From the NCBI GenBank assembly GCA_018003515.1, contig JAGNDO010000010.1, positions 48,646-112,645 on the forward strand: 64,000 nucleotides of DNA, given 5' to 3'. A model generated the notes under the pieces. The model saw only the letters and a program-made list of their open reading frames with translations, had not been told where the DNA came from and searched no databases. Below, in pieces: positions 33,736 through 41,893 of this stretch. Origin of the DNA: Caldilineaceae bacterium. Its GTDB lineage: Bacteria > Chloroflexota > Anaerolineae > Caldilineales > Caldilineaceae. The translations under genes and the position numbers were made by a program. How positions within the stretch are numbered: position 1 is the first letter of the stretch; every line of letters begins with the position of its first letter.

Positions 33736-34767
33736 TTTTGCCCGGCGCATCCGCCACAAAGATCCGCCAAAGATCCCCGCCCCGGCCAGGCCCAGCAGAC
33801 CGATCCCCCACATCAGCCCCGGGCGTTGACCGGCCAAATCGCCCAAATCCAACGATCCCATCCCAGCCGCCGGGGTGATGGTGGGCAAGGGCGTCCAGCG
33901 TGGGGTGACAGTGGATGTGGCCGTGGGCTGGGGCGTGGGCGTCTCCGTGGCCGTGGGGATGGGGGTCTCCGTGGGCATCTCCGTGGGAAATGGCGTGGGT
34001 GTGGGTGTGGGCGGCACAGGGGTGGATGTGGCCTGGGCGACAGGCACAGCCGCCGCCACCACCACGGGAATCGGGGTCGCCGTGGGCGCGACCGCGGCCG
34101 GTGCGCTCTCGTCCGGGTAGAGGGCGATGGCGTCCACAAAGATCACGTTGTCCCCGGTGCTGCGGTTGTGATCTGTCACAAAAAAGACCGTGATCACCTC
34201 GCTCTGCGCCCGCACGGTCAGGTCGATGTTCGGCCCCTTGCCCGGCGCATAGTTGAGCAGCCGGCCCGGTCCCCAATGGGTCTGCCCCCACACCACGGTT
34301 GCGCCGTTGGGGTCCGTGCCCCCCGTGGGGTCGATGCCCAGTTGACGGCCAAAGGCATCCGGCTCGTTGGGCGCGGCCCAGGCCACGCTGGCCCGATAGC
34401 CCGCCCCGGTTGTCACCTGCACCTGGGTGAAGATCCCCGCCTTAAAGGTGCCCCCATTGCTCCACATGCGCAGGCTGGGCGCACCCCAAAAGGTGTCCAC
34501 ATCCTGCATAAAGGTCAGATCCCCGCTCAAAATAAAAGGCGTCCACCCCTGGGGAATCTGCCGGGGCGGATCGCCGTAAAACGAGTCCATGTCACACACA
34601 GACGCCGGGATCACATTGGGCGGGCTGCACGGCTCCGAGGCCGCGGTCACGAGTTCTGGGGTCAACAAAGCTGTAATAAAAACAATGCACAATGCACAAT
34701 GGACAATGCACAATCGTACGCGCCCCGTCCACCCCCCATTCTCCATTCTCAATTTTCCATTCTCCAT
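33733..34767 (-). CDS. Secreted Pro/Thr-rich stalk protein with C-terminal membrane anchor
   Basis: Protein of 344 residues. Starting at the ATG 2 bases after the upstream stop, the N-terminus is a signal peptide whose hydrophobic core (RLCIVHCALCIVFITALL) is encoded by an ACAATGCACAATG repeat. Residues about 45-215 are a globular beta-rich domain (YGDPPRQIPQGWTPFILSGD, FVDAIALYPDE), about 220-300 a Pro/Thr/Ala-rich stalk, and 320-344 a Gly-rich transmembrane helix followed by WRMRRAK. It would be anchored at the cell surface. I do not recognise the globular domain. It directly follows the SUMF1-domain gene. Confidence 0.75.
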   Translation of the reverse strand: MENGKLRMENGGWTGRVRLCIVHCALCIVFITALLTPELVTAASEPCSPPNVIPASVCDMDSFYGDPPRQIPQGWTPFILSGDLTFMQDVDTFWGAPSLRMWSNGGTFKAGIFTQVQVTTGAGYRASVAWAAPNEPDAFGRQLGIDPTGGTDPNGATVVWGQTHWGPGRLLNYAPGKGPNIDLTVRAQSEVITVFFVTDHNRSTGDNVIFVDAIALYPDESAPAAVAPTATPIPVVVAAAVPVAQATSTPVPPTPTPTPFPTEMPTETPIPTATETPTPQPTATSTVTPRWTPLPTITPAAGMGSLDLGDLAGQRPGLMWGIGLLGLAGAGIFGGSLWRMRRAK

Positions 34768-34780
34768 TTTCAATTCCCCG
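34682..34780. repeat. ACAATGCACAATGGACAATG and ATTCTCCATTCTCAATTTTC repeats
   Basis: Two short-word repeats span the junction of the SUMF1-domain gene and the Pro/Thr-rich protein gene. The first is translated as signal-peptide core and the second as the N-terminal MENGKLRMENG segment. A relative of the second is read in frame inside hisC. Confidence 0.85.
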
Positions 34781-36233
34781 TGCTGGCGCAGCGGAAGCCC
34801 AGCCATGCCGCCGCCGTCTCCGCGGGGACCGCTTGCCAACTGTCCGTGCGCAGACCCAGGCTGTCGTCTTCGTATGATCCGCCCCGCACCACAAAGATGC
34901 CCGGCTCCAGCAACGTGGCGGTCCATTCGGCCACATTCCCGGCCATGTCCGCCGCCCCAAAGCGGCTGTCCCCGCCCGGCGAGAACGCACCCACGGGGCC
35001 AGGACCGGCAAGCCCTACGCCCGCCTGCACCAATCGGGGCTGGAAGAAATCTCCCCACGGATAAACAAACCGGCGCATAGAAGTCGGGGCCACGGCCGCG
35101 CCGATCTCCCACTCCTCCTCCAAGGGCAGACGCTGGCCCAGCCAGGTGCAATAGCTGTTCGCCGCGCCCCAACTCACCCCCGCCACAGGAAAGTCCCGCT
35201 TCCCCGGCTCCAGAATCGGATTTGTGCCGCCGCCCACGCTGCTCTCCCCCGGCCAACTGCACACCCCCGCCTCATAACAGGCCCGATACGCACCGTTTGT
35301 CACCTCCGTGCGGTCCAGGCGAAAACTCTGCACCTGCACCATGCGCACCTCCCCAGGCCGGGACGGGTCGCTGATGGGATAGGTTCCCGCCGGAATCACA
35401 ATCTGATCCTCCGACGACCCCACGGCCCCCTGCTGCCAAAACAACAGCCCCGCCGCACTGATCAGCCCAATGGCCAGGAAAAAGAAGAGCCCGCTTAAAA
35501 ATTGTGCCCGGCCCCGTCGCTTGGAACGGGCCAGTTGACCGCCCGTGGGGGCAAGGGACACCACTCCGCTCGCAAAAACCTCTCGGGTCGGTGGGGAGGC
35601 TTGGGCCTGCAACTGGCCTAAAAACTGGGCCGCCCGACTGCGCCGCGGCTCCAAAGGCAAGCTGCTCTCCATGCGCAAAGCCTGCAACAACCGCATCCCC
35701 CAGGCCGCGCCGTTGGCATCTTCCTGGCGCAGCCGTCGCACATCCCCCACGGGCAGGGAGCCGCCAGCCAGCCGGGGCCGAGGGTCCAACAGGGCTTCTT
35801 TGATCACCTCCGCCGTGCGCTCCGGGTCAGTTTGGTGGGTCAGGGCAGTCAACATGCCCCGGCCATAGGCCAAGGCCGAGCGCAACAGCAGCGTGCGCTG
35901 GCTCTCGTTCAAAGATTGGCCTGCCTCCAATACCAACAGCCCATCCCGCAGCAGGGGCTGAGGCGGCAACTCCCCCCGCCCCCACCAGCGCTCCAAAGCC
36001 GCATCCAGATCCCTGGCCACCCCGGCTGTGCGGGTGCGACCGTCACTGCCCCCAAACCGGGCGCGTATCCCCACGCCCCGGGGTTCGTGTTCGATCACCG
36101 CGCCGCCCTCCGCGTCCGCGCCAAAAGACCAGGCAAAGCTGCTTGGTTCGCCGCCCGTCCCGCCGGGAGAGAGTCGGTAGGGATCATCAGGTTGTTGGGC
36201 TGCCCGCCCCAGTCGTCGGGTAAATTTCGCCAT
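34770..36233 (-). CDS. Membrane protein with formylglycine-generating-enzyme (SUMF1) domain
   Basis: Protein of 487 residues. Residues 1-290 form a cytoplasmic helical region of unknown type (ERWWGRGELPPQPLLRDGLLVL, SALAYGRGMLTALTHQTD). One transmembrane helix lies at about 290-312 (FLSGLFFFLAIGLISAAGLL), and an extracytoplasmic SUMF1/FGE-like domain fills the rest (IVIPAGTYPISD, RLDRTEVTNGAYRACYEAG, GVSWGAANSYCTWLGQRLPLEEEWE, FGAADMAGNVAEWTA, RGGSYEDD). FGE enzymes need two active-site Cys near the C-terminus; here only FRCAS is visible, so it may be a non-catalytic homologue. The ATG sits 6 bases after a TACAAT -10 box, suggesting a leaderless transcript. Confidence 0.85.
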   Translation of the reverse strand: MAKFTRRLGRAAQQPDDPYRLSPGGTGGEPSSFAWSFGADAEGGAVIEHEPRGVGIRARFGGSDGRTRTAGVARDLDAALERWWGRGELPPQPLLRDGLLVLEAGQSLNESQRTLLLRSALAYGRGMLTALTHQTDPERTAEVIKEALLDPRPRLAGGSLPVGDVRRLRQEDANGAAWGMRLLQALRMESSLPLEPRRSRAAQFLGQLQAQASPPTREVFASGVVSLAPTGGQLARSKRRGRAQFLSGLFFFLAIGLISAAGLLFWQQGAVGSSEDQIVIPAGTYPISDPSRPGEVRMVQVQSFRLDRTEVTNGAYRACYEAGVCSWPGESSVGGGTNPILEPGKRDFPVAGVSWGAANSYCTWLGQRLPLEEEWEIGAAVAPTSMRRFVYPWGDFFQPRLVQAGVGLAGPGPVGAFSPGGDSRFGAADMAGNVAEWTATLLEPGIFVVRGGSYEDDSLGLRTDSWQAVPAETAAAWLGFRCASTGN

Positions 36234-36239
36234 AACGCT

Positions 36240-36267
36240 ATTGTAACACATGGCCGGAGCAGAGCAA
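36240..36267 (-). promoter_or_regulatory. Candidate promoter for a leaderless SUMF1-protein mRNA
   Basis: On the minus strand TTGCTC (36267-36262), a 16-base spacer and TACAAT (36245-36240), with the ATG only 6 bases further on. Transcription would begin at or beside the start codon, and no Shine-Dalgarno is visible. Confidence 0.45.
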
Positions 36268-36270
36268 TCC

Positions 36271-36395
36271 TCGCCCCCCTCGTTCCCACGCCCCCCTCGT
36301 TCCCACGCTCCGCGTGGGAACGCCCTCGGACGCTCTGCGTCCCGTGGCGCAGAGCGCCAATTTTCATTCCCACGCGGAGCGTGGGAACGAGATCT
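36271..36395. repeat. CGTTCCCACGC-type palindrome
   Basis: Two copies of the left word (CTCGTTCCCACG) precede a full element with arms GTTCCCACGCTCCGCGTGGG and complement and an inner GACGCTCTGCGTC/GGCGCAGAGCGCC region. It lies in the divergent gap between the SUMF1-domain gene and tyrS. Confidence 0.85.
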
Positions 36396-36424
36396 CCCGC
36401 CCTCTCTGCGGTTATGTCCCAATT

Positions 36425-36453
36425 TTGACCACCGTTCACGAAAATGCTATCAT
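36425..36453 (+). promoter_or_regulatory. Promoter of the tyrS leader
   Basis: TTGACC, a 17-base spacer and TATCAT. The expected start point (about 36460) coincides with the ATG of a short ORF, so that ORF would be translated from a leaderless RNA. Confidence 0.6.
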
Positions 36454-36460
36454 ATCGCCC

Positions 36461-36568
36461 ATGAACAGACCGCACCGCACCTTCACCCACGGGACCACCT
36501 ACTTGTATCCGAGGGGCGCGAGACGCCCCTTCCCGCTTGTGCGCGCCGTGTCCGGGGCGGACTGCTAG
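36461..36568 (+). CDS. Possible tyrS leader peptide with Tyr codons
   Basis: A 35-residue ORF (begins [19 protein letters not shown]) whose ATG coincides with the predicted transcription start. It contains two nearly adjacent Tyr codons (TAC TTG TAT, 36500-36508), then GC-rich hairpins and, 31 bases after the stop, an intrinsic terminator. This layout suggests tyrosine-dependent attenuation of tyrS. A T-box riboswitch is an alternative; GTGGCGCACCG in the terminator only loosely resembles the T-box core. Coding status is uncertain. Confidence 0.4.
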   Translation: MNRPHRTFTHGTTYLYPRGARRPFPLVRAVSGADC

Positions 36569-36599
36569 AACAGTCTGGCCCTCTATCCTCTTTGTCCGA

Positions 36600-36628
36600 A
36601 ACGCGTGGCGCACCGTCACGCGTTTTTT
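36600..36628 (+). terminator. Intrinsic terminator between the leader and tyrS
   Basis: AACGCGTG pairs with CACGCGTT around a 9-base loop and is followed by six T. It stands 42 bases before the tyrS ATG and downstream of the leader promoter, so it must be read through to express tyrS. Confidence 0.75.
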
Positions 36629-36669
36629 GTTGCCCAAAAACCAGATCCCAAAAGAAACGGAACCCAACC

Positions 36670-37935
36670 ATGACCACCCTTCCCACCACCCAACCCACCC
36701 CCGCCTCGGTCCCCTTCCCGTCCGTGGACCACCAAATGGCCGTCCTCATGCGCGGGGTGGACTTTGGCGACGCCCAGACCACGGAAAACATGGAGAAAGA
36801 ATTACGCAAACGGCTGGAAGAATGCCAGCGCACGGGCGTCCCCCTGCGCGTCTACTGCGGCTTTGACCCCACGGCCACGGATCTGCACCTGGGCCACACA
36901 GTCCCCATCCGCAAACTGCGCCAATTTCAAGAGCTAGGCCACACGGTGATCTTCCTGATCGGCACCTTCACCGGCACCATCGGCGACCCCAGCGACAAGA
37001 CCAGCGCCCGGGCCCAACAGAGCCTGGACGAGGCCATGGAAAAGGCCAAGAGCTTCACGGATCAGGCCTGGAAAGTGTTGGACCCGGCCAAGACCCTGGT
37101 GGATTACAACCACAAATGGCTCTCGACCCTCACCTTTACGGATGTGATCGACCTGGCCAGCAACTTCACCGTGCAACAATTTTTGGTGCGGGACAACTTC
37201 AGCAAACGCTTCGAGAAAGGTGACGCCATCTGGCTGCACGAGTTCTTCTACGCCCTCATGCAGGGCTTTGACGCCGTGGCCCTGAATACGGATGTGCAGA
37301 TCGGCGGCACGGACCAGCTCTTCAACCTGATGGCCGGGCGCAAGTTGATGGAGGCCAAGGGCATGCGCCCCCAGACCGTCCTCACCTTCCCCATCCTGGT
37401 GGGGACCGACGGCGTGCTGCGCATGAGCAAGTCCACGGGCAACTACATTGGCATCAACGAGTCCCCAGGGGTGATTTTCACCAAGGTACTCAACCTGCCC
37501 GATGACACTATCCGCAACTACGCCGATCTGGTCACCCGTTGGGGTCCAGAGAAGATCGACGGATTGATGGCCGACTTGGCCGCCGGGGCCATCCCCGCCC
37601 GCAAGCTGAAGCAGACCCTGGCCTGGGAGATCGTCAGCATCTTCCACGGCGACGCCGCCGCCGACCAGGCCGCCCAGGACGCCCTGAGCATGTTCCAAGG
37701 CGAGGCCCCCAGCGACGCCCCCACCTTCACCCTGGCCGGCCCCACCCTGCTCTTGGATGTGATGGCCGACAGCAAATTGGTCAAGTCCAAAAGTGAGGCC
37801 CGACGCATGGTCCAGCAAGGGGCCGTGCGGCTAAACGAAGAGACCATCGAGGACACGGGTGCCACGGTCAACCCCAGCGGCGGCGAACAGGTATTGCAGG
37901 TGGGAAAGCGCAAGTTCCTGCGTATTCTGGGGTAA
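36670..37935 (+). CDS. tyrS: Tyrosyl-tRNA synthetase
   Basis: Protein of 421 residues charging tRNA-Tyr. Class I signatures are present: the HIGH-type motif [13 protein letters not shown] near residue 73, [15 protein letters not shown] in the tyrosine site and the KMSKS-type [11 protein letters not shown] near 250. The C-terminal S4 RNA-binding domain has [16 protein letters not shown]. The pattern fits the TyrZ-like subgroup. The open frame extends upstream only through a palindrome and the attenuator-like leader; the ATG at 36670 follows AACCCAACC with no clear Shine-Dalgarno. Confidence 0.96.
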   Translation: MTTLPTTQPTPASVPFPSVDHQMAVLMRGVDFGDAQTTENMEKELRKRLEECQRTGVPLRVYCGFDPTATDLHLGHTVPIRKLRQFQELGHTVIFLIGTFTGTIGDPSDKTSARAQQSLDEAMEKAKSFTDQAWKVLDPAKTLVDYNHKWLSTLTFTDVIDLASNFTVQQFLVRDNFSKRFEKGDAIWLHEFFYALMQGFDAVALNTDVQIGGTDQLFNLMAGRKLMEAKGMRPQTVLTFPILVGTDGVLRMSKSTGNYIGINESPGVIFTKVLNLPDDTIRNYADLVTRWGPEKIDGLMADLAAGAIPARKLKQTLAWEIVSIFHGDAAADQAAQDALSMFQGEAPSDAPTFTLAGPTLLLDVMADSKLVKSKSEARRMVQQGAVRLNEETIEDTGATVNPSGGEQVLQVGKRKFLRILG

Positions 37936-37938
37936 ACC

Positions 37939-38000
37939 ACCTTCCCGGAAGGGGCCACAAGATCTTGCGCTGAACAAAATTTCGTGGCCCCAGCCGGAAA
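37939..38000. repeat. GGGGCCAC inverted repeat after tyrS
   Basis: CCGGAAGGGGCCAC and GTGGCCCCAGCCGG arms surround an A/T-rich centre just past the tyrS stop codon. Confidence 0.65.
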
Positions 38001-38045
38001 GGTTATGTCTGTAGAGAGGCAAGAGTTTGCGTCTCTATCTCACCA

Positions 38046-38093
38046 ACACAAAAACACCCGGAGAGACTGAGTCTCTCCGGGTGTTTTTGTGTT
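38046..38093. terminator. Strong bidirectional terminator downstream of tyrS
   Basis: A perfect stem (ACACCCGGAGAGA with TCTCTCCGGGTGT) is flanked by AAAAAC on one side and GTTTTTG on the other, with the pairing extending through these runs. It can stop transcripts from both directions. Confidence 0.85.
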
Positions 38094-38136
38094 CAATTCC
38101 TGGTTGTTATGTAGATAACAGCCAAAAAAATGGCAA

Positions 38137-38206
38137 AGAAAAAGAGTGTTGCTATCACGCTTCCCCCGACAGTGGCTTCCAACCACAACGCGATAGACAA
38201 CACTCT
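38137..38206 (-). ncRNA. Small structured RNA, copy A
   Basis: On the minus strand a 64-base sequence closes with AGAGTGTTG/CAACACTCT, continues with CTATC/GATAG and an inner GTGGT/GCCAC hairpin, and ends in a T-run. Its own promoter lies just upstream: TTGCAG (38242-38237), 17-base spacer, TATACT (38219-38214). The predicted start is the first base of the hairpin. The RNA body is identical to copy B, 184 bases away, although the flanks differ. No ORF and no known family is recognised. Confidence 0.6.
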
Positions 38207-38213
38207 GATTGAG

Positions 38214-38242
38214 AGTATATCACGGGGCAGGGAATCCTGCAA
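38214..38242 (-). promoter_or_regulatory. Promoter of small RNA copy A
   Basis: TTGCAG, 17-base spacer, TATACT on the minus strand. The stretch from the -10 (GATATACTCTCAA) is shared with copy B while the -35 region is not. Confidence 0.6.
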
Positions 38243-38319
38243 ATCCGTAACAGCATGAAATCAATCTATGTGATCGGGTGTGGATAAATGAGTCGGGTCG
38301 AATGTCAAAAAAAAGGACG

Positions 38320-38390
38320 CAAAAAAAGAGTGTTGCTATCACGCTTCCCCCGACAGTGGCTTCCAACCACAACGCGATAGACAACACTCT
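38320..38390 (-). ncRNA. Small structured RNA, copy B
   Basis: Identical in its 64-base body to copy A. On the minus strand it has a promoter TTGCCA (38426-38421), 17-base spacer, TATACT (38403-38398), then the hairpin RNA and a seven-T run. The repeated promoter spacing and independent terminator argue for two separate transcription units rather than a passive duplication. Function unknown. Confidence 0.65.
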
Positions 38391-38397
38391 GTTTGAG

Positions 38398-38426
38398 AGT
38401 ATATCACAGGTTTTCCGGTCTGGCAA
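38398..38426 (-). promoter_or_regulatory. Promoter of small RNA copy B
   Basis: TTGCCA, 17-base spacer, TATACT on the minus strand, one mismatch from consensus in each hexamer. Confidence 0.65.
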
Positions 38427-38633
38427 GTGGCAAAATCCATGAAAATCGACTAAAAGCCTCAAAACTGGCTATTTTTGCTTACGAATTTCGGACTTTTTAC
38501 GATCTTGCCCGCAATGTGGACGGGTTGTCAGCGTTGGATGTGTTCAATTTAAGCACCCTTCATCCTTTGTGGCAGGGTATGGCCGAAAAAAGCTGATCGA
38601 AATGGCCGGTTTTAGTTGCGGTTCAATTCGTGA

Positions 38634-38639
38634 TACAAT
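38634..38639 (+). promoter_or_regulatory. Candidate -10 element for fabI
   Basis: TACAAT lies 51 bases before the fabI ATG. The -35 region is weak (TTTAGT at 17 bases). The rest of 38427-38689 shows no gene. Confidence 0.3.
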
Positions 38640-38689
38640 GGCCCACGGTCTGAGTTCATTTTTCAACTTATTGCACAAGGAGCAATCGT

Positions 38690-39490
38690 ATGGGTCTGTT
38701 CGAAGGCAAAAAGGGTCTGATCTTCGGTGTTGCCAACAAAAATTCCATTGCGTGGGGCATTGCAGAGGCGTTGCACGAAGAAGGGGCTGAATTGGGTTTC
38801 AGCTATGCCGGGGAAATTCTGGAAAAGCGGGTCAAACCTTTGGCCGAAAGTATCGGGAGCAGCTTTGTGGAAGAGTGCGATGTCACCGACGACGCGGCCA
38901 TTGACACCGTCTTTGCCAAAGCCAAAGAGCATTTCGGGACCATCGATTTTCTGGTCCATTGTGTGGCCTATGCGCCCAAGGAAGAGTTGGGCGGTCGCTT
39001 TGTCAACACCACCCGCAACGGCTTCCGGGTGGCCCTGGACATCAGTTGCTACAGCCTGGTGGCCCTGGCCGCCCGGGCCAAGGATCTGATGCCCGACGGC
39101 GGAGCCATGATCGCCCTGACCTATTTTGGGGCGGAGAAGGTGACGCCCAACTATAACGTCATGGGGGTGGCCAAGGCGGCCTTGGAGGCATCCGTGCGCT
39201 ACCTGGCCTGGGATCTGGGCAAGGATGGCATTCGGGTCAACGCCATCAGCGCCGGCCCCATCAAGACCCTGGCCGCGTCTGGGGTCAGCGGCTTCCGCAA
39301 GAGTCTGAAATATGTGGGCGCTGTGGCCCCTCTGGGCAACGTCACCCAGGAAGATGTGGGCAACGCCGCCCGCTACCTGCTCAGTGACTGGGCCTCCGGC
39401 GTCACCGGCGAAGTGGTCTACGTGGACGGCGGCTACAACATCATGGGTGCCCCGGACGACGAGGCGCTTGAGAAGATTTTGGCCGAGTAG
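38690..39490 (+). CDS. fabI: Enoyl-[acyl-carrier-protein] reductase (NADH)
   Basis: Protein of 266 residues of the SDR superfamily, catalysing the last reduction in each fatty acid elongation cycle. The FabI-type cofactor loop [20 protein letters not shown] is at residues 10-29, [13 protein letters not shown] follows the central strand, and the active-site region is [21 protein letters not shown] with the Tyr and Lys of the FabI motif. [16 protein letters not shown] is the substrate loop region. AAGGAG precedes the ATG by 8 bases. Monocistronic in appearance, followed by a long palindrome. Confidence 0.96.
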   Translation: MGLFEGKKGLIFGVANKNSIAWGIAEALHEEGAELGFSYAGEILEKRVKPLAESIGSSFVEECDVTDDAAIDTVFAKAKEHFGTIDFLVHCVAYAPKEELGGRFVNTTRNGFRVALDISCYSLVALAARAKDLMPDGGAMIALTYFGAEKVTPNYNVMGVAKAALEASVRYLAWDLGKDGIRVNAISAGPIKTLAASGVSGFRKSLKYVGAVAPLGNVTQEDVGNAARYLLSDWASGVTGEVVYVDGGYNIMGAPDDEALEKILAE

Positions 39491-39496
39491 TTGTGA

Positions 39497-39594
39497 CGGG
39501 GTGAGCGGGTGAGCGGGTGAAGGGGTGAAAAAACGGACGACTGCTATCTCAGAAGCAGTCGCCCGTAATATTTTCACCCCTTCACCCGCTCAGA
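39497..39594. repeat. GGGTGAGCGGGTGAAGGGGT palindrome after fabI
   Basis: Arms GCGGGTGAAGGGGTGAAAA and TTTTCACCCCTTCACCCGC enclose a nested CGACTGCT/AGCAGTCG hairpin. It separates convergent fabI and the VOC-protein gene and could serve both as a terminator. Confidence 0.85.
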
Positions 39595-40392
39595 TCAAAA
39601 GCCGGGCGGCTCGTCCACGGGGCCGTCGAACTGCATGGCGGTGAAGACGGCGCCTTGGGGGTCTTGGATGACGGCGAAGGTGCCCATTTCACCAGCCTTG
39701 GTAAAGGGTAAAAGGATCTTCCCACCTAATTCCTGGGCCTTGGCCACGGTGGCCTGGATGTCCGCCACCATGAAATAGGCCGACCAACTTGGCGGCATCG
39801 GCCCCCAGGAGTCGTCCATTTCCATCATGCCGGCCTGGACTCGGCCATCGTTGGCAAACGTGTGATAGCCGCTTGGGTCCTGGCTATAGGTCCAGCCGAA
39901 GACAGTCGCATAGAACGCGGCGGCGGTCTTGGCGTCCCGGGTCTCTAGTTCATTCCAGACCAACGTGTTGTTCATGTTGACCAATTGCGCGCCCATATGA
40001 TTTTGGGGCTGCCAGACGCCGAACATAGCCCCGGTGGGATCCTGGATCAGGGCCATGCGCCCCTCTTCCATCACATCCATAGCCGGCATGACCACGGTGC
40101 CGCCGGCCGCCGCGGCCTTCGCTACCACGCTGTCCACATCGCTGTGCTTCACATAGGACATCCAATAGGGCGGGATGCCTTGGGCTACCATATCCGGCGG
40201 CAGAGGCCCCCCGCCAGCCACGTTGTAGCCCTGAATTCGGAACATGGTGTACATGGGGCCCATGGGCGTAGGCATGTCCACGGCCTCCCAGCCGAAGAGT
40301 CCGCCATAAAACGCCTTGGCCCCCTCTTGATCCGAGGTGGTGAGATCCACCCAGTTGAACAGGCCGTCCGGGTATGCGGTGACTACTTTCAT
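39595..40392 (-). CDS. Two-domain VOC (glyoxalase/bleomycin-resistance fold) protein
   Basis: Protein of 265 residues made of two VOC domains: residues about 8-125 (FNWVDLTTSDQEGAKAFYGG, ALIQDPTGAMFGVWQP) and about 138-255 (LVWNELETRDAKTAAAFYAT, FAVIQDPQGAVFTAMQF). The repeated PFAM-like pattern FGW..YS/..DPxGAxF is typical of CFP32/27 kDa antigen-like proteins. The fold usually binds a metal or small ligands; the substrate is unknown. AAAGGAG precedes the ATG. Single gene. Confidence 0.9.
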   Translation of the reverse strand: MKVVTAYPDGLFNWVDLTTSDQEGAKAFYGGLFGWEAVDMPTPMGPMYTMFRIQGYNVAGGGPLPPDMVAQGIPPYWMSYVKHSDVDSVVAKAAAAGGTVVMPAMDVMEEGRMALIQDPTGAMFGVWQPQNHMGAQLVNMNNTLVWNELETRDAKTAAAFYATVFGWTYSQDPSGYHTFANDGRVQAGMMEMDDSWGPMPPSWSAYFMVADIQATVAKAQELGGKILLPFTKAGEMGTFAVIQDPQGAVFTAMQFDGPVDEPPGF

Positions 40393-40543
40393 CTGCTTTT
40401 CTCCTTTGCTAGAACTGCCAACCGTCCGTAACCAGCATGCCGATTCAGGAGTGCCCTCACCCCTGAATTGCCTCTCCATTGTATCACAAAAAGAACATTT
40501 GGTCTATAGGCAAAACCATGTAAAATGGTTGTTTTTGGACGCG

Positions 40544-40573
40544 AAAAAGCCCCGCCGAATGGCGGGGCTTTTT
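40544..40573. terminator. Terminator of the tRNA-Asp gene
   Basis: AAAAAGCCCCGCC, GAAT loop, GGCGGGGCTTTTT: a perfect stem with A- and T-runs, 12 bases past the 3' end of the tRNA. It can also work on the plus strand. Confidence 0.85.
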
Positions 40574-40584
40574 CTATCAATTGG

Positions 40585-40660
<76 letters not shown>

Positions 40661-41011
40661 TCGCAAGTTTGTACCCAAGAGGAGTACCACAATTGACAAA
40701 GAGAAGAATACCATCGGCCACCTTGGATGTCAAATTGAGGGGTTCTCAAAAGCCGCAACCGTCCTCTTTTGCTGCCTGCGCCCCTCTATTCATCTTAGGA
40801 AAAAGTGTTCTTTTTCATCTTCCTTTAATCTGCCCTCCACAGCGGCTTTACATTTGGCCGTTATGCTTGCGGTCGGTTACGCTTGGATCGAATAGAGCGA
40901 CAACCGCAGGTGTTCCCAAATTGAGGAAAGCTTACCCTGGATTCGACATGAGTTTGCTATGATAGCCCAAGTTTAGCCCAACCAACCAACCATTTACCAA
41001 AGGATTTCACC
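40661..41011. other. Intergenic region without recognised gene
   Basis: About 350 bases between divergent tRNA-Asp and the YceI-like gene, visibly less GC-rich than its surroundings. A TATGAT box at 40958-40963 could belong to the YceI-like gene, but no good -35 is at the right distance. Short frames here have no recognisable features. Confidence 0.5.
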
Positions 41012-41788
41012 GTGCCCAAGACAAACCAACGCAAGAGCCGTTCCTTCATTCTGTTGATGCTGACCGTGGGCATCATGATCTTTGTGGCGGCTTGCTCTGC
41101 TGCCACAGACGAACCGGCCACACAGCCGGTGGCGACGACGGCGGCCCCGGCTGTGGTTGAACCCACTGCGGCCCCGGTGCAAGCAGTCGTTGAGGTTCCC
41201 ACAGAGGCCCCAACAGCGGAACCCGTGGCTGAGGCCCCCGCTGCCTCGACCACAATGGCCACATTTGTCATCGACCCGGCCCAGTCCCAAGTTCGGTTCT
41301 ATATTGACGAGGAACTGCTGGGTCAACCCAAGCGGGTGGAGGGGATCAACAGCCAGGTGGCCGGGGAGGTGACGGTCAATCTGGGTAACTTCGCAGAGAT
41401 TAGCTTCTCGCCCATCACCATTGGCGCGGATGGCTTTGTGACCGACAGCGACAAGCGCAATGGGGCCATCAACCGCTTCGTTTTGCAAACGAGCGAATAC
41501 CCGACTATCACCTTCACTCCCACGGGCGTGGAGAATCTGCCCGCCGAGATCGCCGTGGGCCAAGCGTTTAGTTTCCAATTGGTGGGGGATCTGACCATCC
41601 GAGATGTCACGAGTTCGGTGACGTTGGAGATGACCGTGATGCCCGTCTCCGAGAGCGAGCTTCAGGGGTCCGGCAGTGTGACCGTGCAGCAGGGGACGTT
41701 CGATCTGTCCATCCCCAGCGTGCCCAGCGTGGCCAATGTGAGCGAGGATGTGTTGTTGGAGATCGACTTCGTGGCGGTAGGGAAGTAG
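41012..41788 (+). CDS. YceI-family lipoprotein
   Basis: Protein of 258 residues from a GTG start (AAAGGA just upstream). Residues 1-28 are a lipoprotein signal (FILLMLTVGIMIFVAAC) with Cys28 as lipid anchor, followed by a Pro/Ala/Thr/Glu-rich stretch to about 85 and a YceI-type lipocalin-like beta-barrel (VIDPAQSQVRFYIDEE, INRFVLQTSEYPTITFTP, LTIRDVTSSVTLEMTV). YceI proteins bind polyisoprenoid or other amphiphilic lipids. It would be anchored to the outer face of the membrane. Confidence 0.88.
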   Translation: MPKTNQRKSRSFILLMLTVGIMIFVAACSAATDEPATQPVATTAAPAVVEPTAAPVQAVVEVPTEAPTAEPVAEAPAASTTMATFVIDPAQSQVRFYIDEELLGQPKRVEGINSQVAGEVTVNLGNFAEISFSPITIGADGFVTDSDKRNGAINRFVLQTSEYPTITFTPTGVENLPAEIAVGQAFSFQLVGDLTIRDVTSSVTLEMTVMPVSESELQGSGSVTVQQGTFDLSIPSVPSVANVSEDVLLEIDFVAVGK

Positions 41789-41798
41789 AGAGCTAAAA

Positions 41799-41893
41799 AA
41801 TAGGCCACGGATTTGGCGGATAGAACGGATGAAAACGGATCAAAAAGATCTGTCAAAATCCGTCTCATCTGTCAAATCCGTGGCCTATTTTTT
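41799..41893. repeat. CGGAT-type inverted repeat
   Basis: GGCCACGGATTTGGCGGAT words and their complements form a long imperfect hairpin between the convergent YceI-like and threonine aldolase genes. It belongs to the family seen at 1-84 and 33636-33732. Confidence 0.85.

Noticed and set aside
34770..35262. Upstream 165 codons in frame with the Pro/Thr-rich protein
   Set aside because: They overlap the SUMF1-domain coding sequence in another frame, and the real start is an ATG two bases after that gene's stop.
38137..38426. The twin repeats as a transposon end or IS remnant
   Set aside because: No transposase or target duplication is visible, and each copy has promoter and terminator elements at exact spacing; still not fully excluded.
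38220..38462. 80-codon minus-strand frame over the small RNA copy
   Set aside because: It crosses the promoter and RNA body of copy B and has no ribosome site or family features.
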